Assembly (NCBI RefSeq): GCF_023051175.1
Contig: NZ_JALKII010000001.1
Location: 62,001-126,000, forward strand
Length of the DNA stretch: 64,000 nucleotides
Reading direction: 5' to 3'
Source of the DNA: Alcanivorax quisquiliarum
GTDB lineage: Bacteria; Pseudomonadota; Gammaproteobacteria; Pseudomonadales; Alcanivoracaceae
Positions 27,822 through 36,761 of this stretch are shown in pieces; the stretch's first letter is position 1; the number at the start of each line of letters is the position of its first letter. The translations under genes and the position numbers were made by a program. Under the pieces are notes generated by a model. It ran no database searches. It worked only from the letters and a program-made list of their open reading frames with translations, and was not told where the DNA came from.

Positions 27822-29042
27822 TTAGTCCTTGCGGCGTGGCAGCGCCAGGCGCCGCAGCGCTCGCAGCTGATAGATCAGGCGGGTGCCGAACCAGTACCAG
27901 AACTGTTCGCGCCATCGCCGCCAGCGTTGGCGGCGGCGCCAGCGTTCGGGATCGATGCGCTGGCTGTCGCCCGAGAGCCGCGCTTGCAGCCCATGAAGCT
28001 GGCGGCAGAAATCCAGATCAATGATTTCGATATTGGCCTCCAGGTTCCAGCTGCTGTTCCAGCGGTCGTAGTTGAACGAGCCCAATGTGCACCAGTGATC
28101 CACACGTGCTGCTTTGAGATGCAGAAAACGCGGCTGGTATTCTTCAATGCAAACGCCGGCATGCAGCAACCGCTGATATAAATGTTGCGCGGCGTGCCGT
28201 AGCACGGCGTGATCGGTGCTTGCACCGGGCACGGTCAAGCGCACATCCACACCCCGGCGGGCGGCCAGCAGCAATGCTTTGTGAAGCGAGCGGGGCGGCA
28301 GAAAATAGGGCGTGCACAACCATACCTCCCGCTCGGCACGCAGCACATGGTGCACCAGCGTGCGCAGCATCGGATTGTTGCGCCCGCCGCGCGCTGCCTG
28401 CACCCTGGCCCAGCCCTGCGGCTGCTCGGTGGCGGGCAGCGGCGGAACAGTATGGCGGTGGAGCCGCCAGCGCATCGCGTCACTGATCGGGCCGAGGCCG
28501 GCCAGCGCCCAGGATTGCTCGAATAACTCGGTGAAGTCATCCACGACCGGGCCACGGCAGGCCACCATGCCGTCAAACCACGCCTGATCTCCGGCGATAC
28601 GCGGATCGCTCTCGTCATTGAGGCAGAAGCCGCCGACCCAGGCGCGCTCGCCGTCCACCAGCACCAGTTTGCGGTGATCGCGCACCAACGCCGACAGCGG
28701 GTGGCGCCATTGCAGCGGGTTGAAACGCCGTACTTCGATGCCGGCCATGTCCAGGCGTTGCCAATCCTCGCTGCGCAGCTCATCGCAGCCGATTGCATCC
28801 AGCAGCATGCGTACCTGTACGCCGGCAGCGACGCGTTCACCGAGCACGCGCAACCATTCATCAAAGAGTGCGCCGGAGGCGGCCAGGTAAAGCTCGATAG
28901 CAATGCTGTGGCGCGCACTCTGCATGGCGGTGCGAATGGCTGGCAGAAAGCGCATCCCGCCGGCTTGCAGCCGAAGGTGGCAGCTCTCGCGCCAGGGCCA
29001 GGTGAGCTGGCTGGGGGGCAGGGGCCGGTGGCGGGCGGTCAC
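27822..29042 (-). CDS. Phospholipase D / cardiolipin synthase-like protein (ClsB type)
   Basis: A 406-residue protein of the PLD superfamily with two HKD motifs: HRKLVLVD (His123, Lys125, Asp130) followed by WVGG, and HLKAARVD near residue 310 followed by GSFNYDRW. It also has [15 protein letters not shown]. There is no strong membrane helix, like ClsB/YbhO. It probably makes cardiolipin by phosphatidyl transfer, but other PLD chemistry is possible. GTG start at 29042, preceded by GAGGT. It is a tandem relative of the next gene (10 bp apart): the second HKD regions are nearly identical. Confidence 0.85.
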   Translation of the reverse strand: MTARHRPLPPSQLTWPWRESCHLRLQAGGMRFLPAIRTAMQSARHSIAIELYLAASGALFDEWLRVLGERVAAGVQVRMLLDAIGCDELRSEDWQRLDMAGIEVRRFNPLQWRHPLSALVRDHRKLVLVDGERAWVGGFCLNDESDPRIAGDQAWFDGMVACRGPVVDDFTELFEQSWALAGLGPISDAMRWRLHRHTVPPLPATEQPQGWARVQAARGGRNNPMLRTLVHHVLRAEREVWLCTPYFLPPRSLHKALLLAARRGVDVRLTVPGASTDHAVLRHAAQHLYQRLLHAGVCIEEYQPRFLHLKAARVDHWCTLGSFNYDRWNSSWNLEANIEIIDLDFCRQLHGLQARLSGDSQRIDPERWRRRQRWRRWREQFWYWFGTRLIYQLRALRRLALPRRKD

Positions 29043-29052
29043 GGCTGCTACC

Positions 29053-30234
29053 TCAGCGTAGCGCGTGCAATAACCTGACCAGCCGCGTGCCGACCCAGAA
29101 CATCAGGCTTTCCCGCAAGCGCGCCAGGCTGCCTCGCTGGCGCCAGCTGTCAGACTGAATGTGGTGGGATTCCTGCTCAAGTTGCTGGCGCAAGCCATCC
29201 AGCTTCCGGCATAAGTCACTGTGCTGCCACTCGGCGTTGGCCTCCAGATTCCAGCTGCTGTTCCAGCGGTCGTAATTGAACGAGCCGAGCGTGCACCAGT
29301 TATCTACGCGGGCCGCTTTCAGGTGAATGAAGCACGCCTGGAATTCATGGATATGCACTCCGGCGCGCAGCAGCCTGCTATAAAGATACTGGCCGGCAAA
29401 GCGAATAATCTGGTGATCGGTACAGGGGCCGCTGACCAGCAGGTGCACACGCACGCCACGCCGGGCGGCCTGCTTGAGAGCCCGATGCAAGCTGCGCGGC
29501 GGCAGAAAATACGGCGTGCACAGCCAGATTTCATGACGCGCCTGCCGGATACGACGCACCAGGGTGCGCATCAGCGGGTTGTGCTGGCCGCCTCGGGCAG
29601 CGATCAGGCGCACGCATTCGTTTTCGGTGGGGCTGTCATCGGTATGGCGCACATGCCAGTGCAGGCGCCAGCGCAGTGCGCCGCTGATGCTGCCTTCGCC
29701 AGCCAGCGCCCAGGCCTGCTCGAACAATGCCAGCCAGTCGGCCACGATCGCGCCCTCGCAGCGCACCATGAGATCACGCCAGGCGTCGTCGCCGCAGAGG
29801 CGGGCCGAGTAGTTGTCATCCAGCCCCATGCCGCCGGTCCAGGCTTGCTCGGCGTCGATGATGATCAGCTTGCGATGATCGCGGATCAACGCATTGACCG
29901 GGTGGCCAAAGCGTAGTGGATTGAACCAGCGCAGGGCGACGCCGCTGTCCGCCAGGCGCTGGCGATCTTCTTTCGCAAGCTGATGGCTGCCGACGTCATC
30001 GAGCAACACGCGCACCTGCACGCCACGGGCTACAGCTTGCGCCAGCACGCCGAGCCATTCCTCGAACAGAGTGCCGCTGCTGCACAGATAAAGCTCGATG
30101 ACGATGCTCTTGCGAGCCTGGGTGAGGGCGGTGGTGATTGCTTCGAGAAACACGTCTCCGCCCACGTAGAGGCTGGCAGCGCAGGATTCGCGCCAGGGCC
30201 AGCTCAACCGCGCGGGCGGAGCGTGGCGGCTCAT
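29053..30234 (-). CDS. Phospholipase D / cardiolipin synthase-like protein, tandem paralog
   Basis: A 393-residue paralog of the following gene. The HKD motifs are HRKLIIID ... TGG and HLKAARVD ... [27 protein letters not shown] and the opening LSWPWRESC are shared with the second copy. An internal gene duplication is the simple explanation. Its ATG overlaps the fghA stop (ATGA at 30231-30234), so translation is coupled to fghA, an unexpected partner. The enzymatic role is inferred from family only. Confidence 0.85.
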   Translation of the reverse strand: MSRHAPPARLSWPWRESCAASLYVGGDVFLEAITTALTQARKSIVIELYLCSSGTLFEEWLGVLAQAVARGVQVRVLLDDVGSHQLAKEDRQRLADSGVALRWFNPLRFGHPVNALIRDHRKLIIIDAEQAWTGGMGLDDNYSARLCGDDAWRDLMVRCEGAIVADWLALFEQAWALAGEGSISGALRWRLHWHVRHTDDSPTENECVRLIAARGGQHNPLMRTLVRRIRQARHEIWLCTPYFLPPRSLHRALKQAARRGVRVHLLVSGPCTDHQIIRFAGQYLYSRLLRAGVHIHEFQACFIHLKAARVDNWCTLGSFNYDRWNSSWNLEANAEWQHSDLCRKLDGLRQQLEQESHHIQSDSWRQRGSLARLRESLMFWVGTRLVRLLHALR

Positions 30235-31103
30235 GCCGGTTGCTGCGCCTCGCCGGCCAGGCCCAGGTGGCGGGCATGATAGCGCAGGTGATCGTCGATC
30301 AGGCTGGCGATGAAGAAGTAGCTGTGATCGTAATGCTCGTGGCGGCGCAGCTGGAGCGGGTGATCGTGTTCGGCACAGACCTTCTCCAGCCGCTCGGGAT
30401 GGAGCTGACTGTCGAGAAAGTTGTCCGCCAGGCCCTGATCGACCAGCAGCGGTTGCCGCGATTTGCCCTCTGCCACCAATGCGCAGGTATCCCAGGCCAG
30501 CCAGGCACTGCGGTCTTCACCCAGATAGCCGGTAAAGGCCTTGATGCCCCAATCACAATCAGCCGGATTGACGATCGGTGCAAACGCCGACACGGAATCG
30601 TAACGGCCAGGGTTTTTCAGTGCGCAGACCAGCGCGCCGTGGCCGCCCATGGAATGGCCGCTGATGGCCTCGCGCTCGCTGACCGGGAAGTGCTCGCGCA
30701 CCAGCGCCGGCAGTTCGCTGACAACATAGTCATACATGCGGTAATGCGACGCCCAGGGTGCTTCGGTGGCGTTGACATAAAAGCCGGCGCCGGAGCCGAA
30801 ATCATAGCTCTCGTGCTCGCCCGGCAGATCTGTACCACGGGGGCTGGTATCCGGGCACACGATGGCCATGCCCAGGCGTGCGGCCAGCCGCTGCGCCCCC
30901 GCTTTGGTGACAAAGTTTTCATCGTTGCAAGTGAGCCCGGAGAGCCACCAGAGCACCGGCACCGGGCCTTTTTCCGCTTGCGGGGGTAGGTAGATGGCGA
31001 AAATCATGTCGCAGTTGAGCACCTCCGAACGGTGCTTGTAGCGGCTTTGCCAGCCGCCGAAACTGCGCTGCCTGGCAACAAGCTCCAGGGTTTCTGTGGT
31101 CAT
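30231..31103 (-). CDS. fghA: S-formylglutathione hydrolase
   Basis: Hydrolyses S-formylglutathione to formate and glutathione in formaldehyde detoxification. The 290 residues show the esterase-D series: [13 protein letters not shown], the SPRGTD region, nucleophile [11 protein letters not shown] and the C-terminal HYDHSYFF with the catalytic His. Start is ATG 31103, preceded by GGAGGGGATC. The usual partner, S-(hydroxymethyl)glutathione dehydrogenase, is not in the window; instead two PLD-family genes follow, the first overlapping by ATGA. A strong inverted repeat lies 38 bp upstream. Confidence 0.95.
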   Translation of the reverse strand: MTTETLELVARQRSFGGWQSRYKHRSEVLNCDMIFAIYLPPQAEKGPVPVLWWLSGLTCNDENFVTKAGAQRLAARLGMAIVCPDTSPRGTDLPGEHESYDFGSGAGFYVNATEAPWASHYRMYDYVVSELPALVREHFPVSEREAISGHSMGGHGALVCALKNPGRYDSVSAFAPIVNPADCDWGIKAFTGYLGEDRSAWLAWDTCALVAEGKSRQPLLVDQGLADNFLDSQLHPERLEKVCAEHDHPLQLRRHEHYDHSYFFIASLIDDHLRYHARHLGLAGEAQQPA

Positions 31104-31140
31104 TGCTGATCCCCTCCATTGACGACTTCGAGCATGGCAA

Positions 31141-31166
31141 GCGTCCCTTCGAGTGTCGAGGGACGC
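31141..31166. promoter_or_regulatory. Strong inverted repeat upstream of fghA
   Basis: GCGTCCCT (31141-31148) and AGGGACGC (31159-31166) are perfect inverted arms; CGA and TCG inside extend the stem with a one-base bulge. It lies in the 137-bp gap between the lysR-type gene and fghA, both on the minus strand. No T-run follows on either strand. It may be an operator, a weak terminator or an mRNA stem. Confidence 0.45.
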
Positions 31167-31218
31167 AGGCCAACTTTTATTCAATCATTACATCTGCCTG
31201 GCCATGTGCTACCGCGCT

Positions 31219-31262
31219 TCATGGACGTGCTTTCAGCGCCTCATGCATGTGCTTTCAGCACC
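31219..31262 (-). repeat. 22-bp tandem duplication at the 3' end of the LysR gene
   Basis: Bases 31219-31240 and 31241-31262 are adjacent direct copies, 19 of 22 identical. The copy at 31241-31262 encodes the last residues and TGA stop of the LysR protein; the other lies just past the stop. Each copy contains a GTGCT/AGCAC- or GCGCT-type short hairpin. The unit is not a multiple of three, so both cannot be read in frame. Confidence 0.85.
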
Positions 31263-32110
31263 TCCAGAAAGTGCCGACCGGCGTTGGACAGGCTGCGCGC
31301 CGGGTGGGCCACATAACCCAATTGCCGCTCCGGCAGCCGGGTGGGTACCGGCAAAGCCAGTACCGCGCCGTCGAGCATGGTGGCAGGCAGTACACTCCAG
31401 CCCAGACCGATGGACACCATCATATGGATGGTTTCCAGGTAGTTGGTGGACATGGATATATTCAACGCCAGCCGATGGTGGTCGAACAGCCCCTCGACAA
31501 TACGTCGGGTAAAGGTGACGGGCGAGGGCAGGATGGCGCTGTAGTGAGTGAGCATTTCCAGTGTCACCACCGGCTCACTGGCGAGCGGATGTTCCGGCGC
31601 AGCCATGAAGACCAGTGGATCATTCCAGATCACCTCTGTAGTGACACGGATATCCGGCTCGGGTGGCAAGGTTACCACACCCAGCTCCAGGTTGCCGTGC
31701 AACACCCCGTCCCAGGCTTCTTCGGAGTCAATGAAATCAATATCCAGCTGCACTTGCGGATAGCGGCGTGAAAACTGTCGTAATACCGGCGGCAGGCGAT
31801 GCAGGCCGATATGGTGGCTGGTGCCGATGCGCAGCGTGCCGCCGACCTCGCCAGAGAGATTGCTGATGGCGCGCACCGTGTCGTCCATGTCGCGCAGGAT
31901 CGCCCGTGCCCGTGGCAGCAAGGCGCGCCCGGCCTCGGTCAATTGCACCTGCCGGCCGATGCGGTCGAACAACCGGGCGCCCAATTGCTCTTCGAGCTGC
32001 GCCATGCGCTTGCTGATCGCAGGTTGCGTCAGAAACAGCCGTTCTGCGGCGGCCGAAAAGCTGCCGGCTTCGGTCACGGCGAGAAAGGCTTGCAGGCTGT
32101 TGGTATCCAT
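31241..32110 (-). CDS. LysR-family transcriptional regulator next to leuC
   Basis: A 289-residue LysR protein. The N-terminal winged helix spans about residues 1-60 (LQAFLAVTEAGSFSAAAERL, LTQPAISKRMAQLEEQLG, LFDR). A co-inducer-binding domain follows, with GTLRIGTSHHIGLH and the C-terminal GLGWSVLPATM. Start is ATG 32110 (MDTNSLQAF); the longer frame to 32197 is not family-like. It is divergent from leuC across 211 bp, as in pseudomonads (PA3122-PA3121, from memory), so it probably controls the leucine genes and itself. The ligand is unknown. Its 3' end carries a tandem 22-bp duplication. Confidence 0.9.
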   Translation of the reverse strand: MDTNSLQAFLAVTEAGSFSAAAERLFLTQPAISKRMAQLEEQLGARLFDRIGRQVQLTEAGRALLPRARAILRDMDDTVRAISNLSGEVGGTLRIGTSHHIGLHRLPPVLRQFSRRYPQVQLDIDFIDSEEAWDGVLHGNLELGVVTLPPEPDIRVTTEVIWNDPLVFMAAPEHPLASEPVVTLEMLTHYSAILPSPVTFTRRIVEGLFDHHRLALNISMSTNYLETIHMMVSIGLGWSVLPATMLDGAVLALPVPTRLPERQLGYVAHPARSLSNAGRHFLEVLKAHA

Positions 32111-32221
32111 AATATCCGGGCATCCCGTGTAGCTTGGCGTGACGATGGCTCGCCGTGCCCCGGCGAGCACGTCCAGGCGAGCGCCACGCACTCTCACTCA
32201 TTCCTGGCTGGAATCATTCGG

Positions 32222-32265
32222 ATAAATAATATGAATTGGATTTATAGATGGCAAGCTCCTAAAAT
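32222..32265 (+). promoter_or_regulatory. leuC: Possible leuC promoter and LysR-type operator
   Basis: An AT-rich island in the divergent lysR-leuC spacer. ATAAAT (32222-32227) and ATTTAT (32240-32245) form an inverted repeat with 12 bases between, and AAT-N9-ATT is nested within it, a plausible LysR-type site. TTGGAT (32236-32241) and TAAAAT (32260-32265), 18 bp apart, could serve as -35 and -10 for leuC, with the -35 inside the operator. Proposed from sequence alone. Confidence 0.45.
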
Positions 32266-32313
32266 GGCTCGCGATCATGCCCGTGTCGTTTCCGGGCCCG
32301 TAGTCACAGGGGA

Positions 32314-32337
32314 GAGCACCGATGAGAGCACCGATGG
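32314..32337 (+). repeat. 12-bp tandem duplication carrying the leuC start codon
   Basis: GAGCACCGATGA (32314-32325) is followed directly by GAGCACCGATGG (32326-32337), 11 of 12 identical. Each copy contains an ATG in the leuC frame (32322 and 32334), so the gene has two in-frame starts with almost the same upstream context. Confidence 0.9.
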
Positions 32338-33743
32338 TGGCCAAGACGCTTTACGACAAACTCTGGGATGCGCACCTCGTCACTGAACGTGATGATGGTT
32401 CCGCCCTGATCTACATTGACCGGCAGATTATTCACGAAGTGACCTCGCCGCAGGCTTTCGAAGGGCTGCGTCTGGCCGGCCGCACACCGTGGCGGGTGGG
32501 CGCCAATTTCGCCACGCTGGATCACAACGTGCCGACCACGCCGTTCCGGAGCGCCGCCGACATCGAAGACGAAACCTCGCGCATTCAGGTGCAGACGTTG
32601 CAGGACAATACGCGCGCATTTGGCATCCGCGAATTCGGCATCGGTGACGTACGGCAGGGCATTGTGCATGTGATGGCGCCGGAGCAGGGAGCGGTGCTGC
32701 CGGGCATGACCGTGGTGTGTGGTGATTCCCATACCTCCACCAACGGTGCACTCGGCTGCCTGGCGCACGGCATCGGCACCAGCGAAGTGGAGCATGTGCT
32801 GGCCACGCAGTGCCTGGTGGCGAAAAAAATGAAGAACATGCAGATTCGCGTCGAAGGCGAGCTTGGCCCTGGTGTAACGGCGAAAGATGTGGTGCTGCAT
32901 ATCATCGGTGTGATCGGCACGGCCGGCGGCACTGGCTACGCCATCGAGTTTGCCGGCAGCGCGATCCGCTCGTTGTCGATCGAAGGTCGCATGACGGTGT
33001 GCAATATGTCCATCGAGGCCGGCGCGCGTGCGGGCATGGTAGCGGTGGATGAGAAGACCATCGATTACTGCAAGGGCCGTCCGTTTGCGCCCACCGGTGC
33101 GCAGTGGGAGGCAGCAGTGGAATACTGGCGCACGCTGGTGTCGGATGACGGCGCGCACTTTGATGCCGTGGTAGAGATCGATGCCGCCGATATTCAGCCG
33201 CAGGTGTCCTGGGGCACCTCGCCGGAGATGGTGTTGCCGGTGGATGCCACCCTGCCTGATCCGGCCCGTGAAGATGATGCGGTGAAACGTGCCGGGATGG
33301 AGCGGGCCTACGAATACATGGGCCTCACGCCGGGCATGAAGATCAGCGATATCAAGGTGGATCGCGTGTTTATCGGCTCCTGCACCAACTCGCGCATCGA
33401 GGATTTGCGTGCCGCAGCGGAGATTGCTCGCGGCAAACGCAAGGCGGATTCCGTCAAGCAGGTACTGGTGGTGCCCGGATCGGGGCTGGTCAAACAGCAG
33501 GCTGAAGAGGAGGGGCTGGACAAGATTTTCATCGAAGCCGGCTTCGAATGGCGCGAGCCGGGTTGCTCCATGTGCCTGGCGATGAACCCGGATCGCCTGC
33601 AACCAGGCGAGCATTGCGCCTCCACCTCGAACCGTAATTTCGAGGGCCGGCAGGGCAACGGCGGCCGCACGCACCTGGTCAGCCCGGCGATGGCAGCGGC
33701 GGCAGCAGTGGCCGGCCACTTTGTCGATATTCGTCAGCTCTGA
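32322..33743 (+). CDS. leuC: 3-isopropylmalate dehydratase, large subunit
   Basis: Aconitase-family [4Fe-4S] subunit of isopropylmalate isomerase, second step of leucine synthesis. The 473 residues include [13 protein letters not shown], the cluster Cys in [10 protein letters not shown] and the paired Cys in [13 protein letters not shown]. The family N-terminus is best matched from the second Met (32334, [12 protein letters not shown]), but the first ATG (32322) has the longer GGGGAGAGC upstream; the two starts arise from a 12-bp duplication. leuD follows after 14 bp. Probably controlled by the divergent LysR protein. Confidence 0.97.
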   Translation: MRAPMVAKTLYDKLWDAHLVTERDDGSALIYIDRQIIHEVTSPQAFEGLRLAGRTPWRVGANFATLDHNVPTTPFRSAADIEDETSRIQVQTLQDNTRAFGIREFGIGDVRQGIVHVMAPEQGAVLPGMTVVCGDSHTSTNGALGCLAHGIGTSEVEHVLATQCLVAKKMKNMQIRVEGELGPGVTAKDVVLHIIGVIGTAGGTGYAIEFAGSAIRSLSIEGRMTVCNMSIEAGARAGMVAVDEKTIDYCKGRPFAPTGAQWEAAVEYWRTLVSDDGAHFDAVVEIDAADIQPQVSWGTSPEMVLPVDATLPDPAREDDAVKRAGMERAYEYMGLTPGMKISDIKVDRVFIGSCTNSRIEDLRAAAEIARGKRKADSVKQVLVVPGSGLVKQQAEEEGLDKIFIEAGFEWREPGCSMCLAMNPDRLQPGEHCASTSNRNFEGRQGNGGRTHLVSPAMAAAAAVAGHFVDIRQL

Positions 33744-33757
33744 GCGAGGACACCAAT

Positions 33758-34399
33758 ATGGAAAAGTTTGTAACGCATACTGGCCTGGTGGCGCCGCTTG
33801 ATCGGGCGAATGTGGACACCGACCAGATTATTCCCAAGCAGTTTCTGAAATCCATCAAGCGCACCGGCTTCGGGCCGAACCTGTTTGATGAGTGGCGCTA
33901 CCTGGATGAAGGGCAGCCGGGGCAGGACAATAGCCAGCGGCCGTTGAACACGGAATTCGTGCTCAACCAACCGCGTTATGAAGGTGCCAGCGTGTTGCTC
34001 ACGCGGCGCAACTTCGGTTGTGGCTCAAGCCGGGAGCACGCGCCCTGGGCACTACAGGATTATGGGTTCCGCACCATTCTGGCGCCGAGCTTTGCCGATA
34101 TCTTTTTCAACAACTGCTTCAAGAACGGTATGTTGCCGATCGTGTTGCCGGAAGAAGAGATCGAGACGCTGTTTCAGCAGGTCGAGGCCCAGCAAGGTTA
34201 TCAGCTCACGATTGATCTGAACGAGCAGGTAGTGGCGCGGCCGGACGGCGTGAAAATTCCCTTCGAGGTGGATGCGTTTCGCAAGCATTGCCTGCTCAAC
34301 GGCCTGGACGACATCGGTCTGACCTTGCAGGACGCCGATGCGATTCGTGCCTACGAAAGCAAGCGCCAGCAGAGCGAGCCGTGGGTGTTTGTGCAGTGA
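33758..34399 (+). CDS. leuD: 3-isopropylmalate dehydratase, small subunit
   Basis: Swivelling small subunit that pairs with LeuC. The 213 residues contain [14 protein letters not shown] near the N-terminus and [17 protein letters not shown], the substrate-binding signature; both are as expected for the gammaproteobacterial LeuD. It lies 14 bp after leuC. A hairpin with a short T-run follows the stop, before leuB. Confidence 0.97.
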   Translation: MEKFVTHTGLVAPLDRANVDTDQIIPKQFLKSIKRTGFGPNLFDEWRYLDEGQPGQDNSQRPLNTEFVLNQPRYEGASVLLTRRNFGCGSSREHAPWALQDYGFRTILAPSFADIFFNNCFKNGMLPIVLPEEEIETLFQQVEAQQGYQLTIDLNEQVVARPDGVKIPFEVDAFRKHCLLNGLDDIGLTLQDADAIRAYESKRQQSEPWVFVQ

Positions 34400-34407
34400 T
34401 CTGTCTC

Positions 34408-34430
34408 AAGCCGGGTGCGCCCGGCTTTCT
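34408..34430 (+). terminator. Intrinsic terminator-like hairpin between leuD and leuB
   Basis: AAGCCGGG (34408-34415) pairs perfectly with CCCGGCTT (34420-34427), loop TGCG, then TTTCT. The short T-run suggests partial termination, which would lower leuB expression relative to leuCD unless leuB has its own promoter. Confidence 0.65.
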
Positions 34431-34461
34431 CAGCCTGTAAAGAAAGATGGAGCAAGAGAGC

Positions 34462-35535
34462 GTGAAAAAAATTCTGATCATGGCCGGCGATGGTATCGGC
34501 CCTGAAATTGTGGCTGAAGCAATCAAGGTGCTGGATGTGGCCAAGGCCCGCTTCGGGCTGGAGATCGAGACAGATGAAGCGCTGGTTGGCGGGGCTGCCT
34601 ACGATGCCAGCGGTGATCCCCTGCCCGAAGAATCACTGGCCAAGGCGCGTGCTGCCGACGCTATTCTGTTCGGCAGCATCGGTGGCCCGAAATGGGACAA
34701 TATCGAGCGTGACAAGCGGCCCGAGCGCGGCTTGCTGCGGTTGCGTTCGTCGCTCGGTCTGTTCGCGAATTTACGGCCGGCCATCCTGTTCCCGCAACTG
34801 GCTGATGCTTCGAGTCTGAAGCCGGAAGTGGTCAGCGGGCTGGATATCCTGATCGTGCGCGAGCTGACCGGCGGCATTTATTTTGGCCAGCCGCGCGGCA
34901 TTCGCGAAGAGAGCGGCGAGCGCGTCGGTTTCAATACCGATGTGTACAGCGAAAGTGAAATTCGCCGTATTGCACGGGTTGCCTTCGAGCTGGCCATGGC
35001 ACGGGGCAAGCGGCTGTGTTCCGTGGATAAAGCCAACGTGCTGGAAGTGACCGAGCTGTGGAAAGAAATCGTCACCGATATGGCGAGCGAGTATCCGCAG
35101 GTCGAGCTGTCGCATATGTACGTGGATAACGCCGCAATGCAGCTGGTGCGGGCACCGAAGCAATTCGATGTGCTGGTGACAGGCAACCTGTTCGGCGACA
35201 TCCTGTCCGATGAGGCTGCGATGCTCACCGGCTCCATCGGCATGCTGCCGTCGGCGTCACTGGATGAGCAACGCAAAGGGCTGTACGAGCCGTGCCACGG
35301 CTCGGCGCCGGATATCGCCGGGCAGGGCATTGCCAACCCGCTGGCGACTATCTTGTCGCTGGCGATGCTGCTGCGTTACAGCCTGGATCGCGGCGATATC
35401 GCCACAGCGATCGAGCAGGCGGTGGAAAAAGTGCTGGAAGACGGCCTGCGCACGGCGGACATCTACACCGACGGCTGCCGCAAGGTCGGCACCGCAGAAA
35501 TGGGTGATGCCGTAGCCGCGGCCCTGCGTGCCTGA
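34462..35535 (+). CDS. leuB: 3-isopropylmalate dehydrogenase
   Basis: NAD-dependent oxidative decarboxylation of 3-isopropylmalate, third step of leucine synthesis. The 357 residues start [16 protein letters not shown]. They include [16 protein letters not shown] (substrate Arg residues), [29 protein letters not shown] and the NAD-binding [16 protein letters not shown] prefer GTG 34462, which has GGAG 9 bases upstream and matches the family N-terminus; ATG 34447 in the same frame would add five residues. A small hairpin (35557-35572) follows the gene. Confidence 0.96.
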   Translation: MKKILIMAGDGIGPEIVAEAIKVLDVAKARFGLEIETDEALVGGAAYDASGDPLPEESLAKARAADAILFGSIGGPKWDNIERDKRPERGLLRLRSSLGLFANLRPAILFPQLADASSLKPEVVSGLDILIVRELTGGIYFGQPRGIREESGERVGFNTDVYSESEIRRIARVAFELAMARGKRLCSVDKANVLEVTELWKEIVTDMASEYPQVELSHMYVDNAAMQLVRAPKQFDVLVTGNLFGDILSDEAAMLTGSIGMLPSASLDEQRKGLYEPCHGSAPDIAGQGIANPLATILSLAMLLRYSLDRGDIATAIEQAVEKVLEDGLRTADIYTDGCRKVGTAEMGDAVAAALRA

Positions 35536-35625
35536 CGGCGCGCCGAACAGATTGAAGCCCGCACGAGCGGGCGTTGACGCTGCGATGGCAATCACGCGGA
35601 CGCAGCCTCAAACGGGAGAATCACA

Positions 35626-36741
35626 ATGAGCAAGCGAGTCGGTTTTGTTGGCTGGCGCGGCATGGTGGGCTCTGTGCTGATGGAGCGCATGCGTGCGGAA
35701 AATGATTTTCAGGATATCGAGCCGGTCTTTTTCACCACCTCACAAGTTGGTCAGGCGGGCCCGGATGTGGGCAAGGATATTCCTGCACTGAAAGACGCAA
35801 CCGCGATCGATGAGCTGAAAACGCTGGATGTCATCGTCACCTGCCAGGGCGGGGATTACACCAATGAGGTGTACCCCAAGCTGCGTGCGGCCGGCTGGAA
35901 TGGCCACTGGATCGATGCGGCCTCGGCGTTGCGTATGAACGACGATGCGGTGATCGTGCTGGACCCCGTCAACCGGCGGGTCATTGATGAAGCCTTGCAC
36001 AAGGGCGTGAAGGATTTCGTCGGTGGCAATTGCACTGTCAGCCTGATGCTGATGGCGGTCGGCGGGCTGTTCAATGCCGGCCTGGTGGAGTGGGCCAGCG
36101 CCCAGACCTATCAGGCCGCCTCCGGTGCCGGCGCGCAGAATATGCGAGAGCTGCTGGCGCAAATGGGCAAGTTGCACGCCGATGTGGCAGAGCTGCTGGC
36201 CGACCCGCGCAGTGCCATTCTGGATATTGACCGGGTGGTGGCCGACACCATGCGCGGCGATGCACTGCCGAAGGACAATTTCGGCCATGCACTGGCCGGC
36301 TCGTTGCTGCCCTGGATCGACCGCCAGCTGGACAACGGCCAGAGCCGGGAAGAGTGGAAAGCGCAAGCGGAAACCAACAAGATTCTGGGTAGCAGCAGCA
36401 ATCCGGTGCCGCTGGATGGCACCTGTGTGCGTATCGGTGCGATGCGCAGTCACAGCCAGGCGCTGACACTGAAACTGACGCGGGACGTGCCGCTGGATGA
36501 GATCAGCGATATCATCGCTGGCGCCAACGATTGGGTGAAAGTGATTCCCAACGAGCGTGAGCAGACCCTGCGCGAGCTGACACCCACCGCAGTGACCGGC
36601 ACACTGGCTATTCCTGTAGGCCGTCTGCGCAAGCTGAACATGGGCCCGCAGTATCTCAACGCCTTCACTGTCGGTGATCAGCTGCTGTGGGGCGCGGCCG
36701 AGCCGCTACGTCGCATGTTGCGTATCCTGCTCGAATCCTGA
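35626..36741 (+). CDS. asd: Aspartate-semialdehyde dehydrogenase
   Basis: Converts aspartyl phosphate to the semialdehyde, the branch point to lysine/diaminopimelate, threonine and methionine. The 371 residues are of the enterobacterial/pseudomonad type: [18 protein letters not shown] at the N-terminus, catalytic Cys136 in [10 protein letters not shown], and the C-terminal [28 protein letters not shown]. The paralog usg follows after 20 bp. Confidence 0.97.
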   Translation: MSKRVGFVGWRGMVGSVLMERMRAENDFQDIEPVFFTTSQVGQAGPDVGKDIPALKDATAIDELKTLDVIVTCQGGDYTNEVYPKLRAAGWNGHWIDAASALRMNDDAVIVLDPVNRRVIDEALHKGVKDFVGGNCTVSLMLMAVGGLFNAGLVEWASAQTYQAASGAGAQNMRELLAQMGKLHADVAELLADPRSAILDIDRVVADTMRGDALPKDNFGHALAGSLLPWIDRQLDNGQSREEWKAQAETNKILGSSSNPVPLDGTCVRIGAMRSHSQALTLKLTRDVPLDEISDIIAGANDWVKVIPNEREQTLRELTPTAVTGTLAIPVGRLRKLNMGPQYLNAFTVGDQLLWGAAEPLRRMLRILLES

Positions 36742-36761
36742 CACGCACCCTAAGGGACTTA

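Noticed and set aside
32304-33719. A 471-codon minus-strand frame opposite leuC
   Set aside because: Antisense shadow of a gene with intact cluster Cys motifs.
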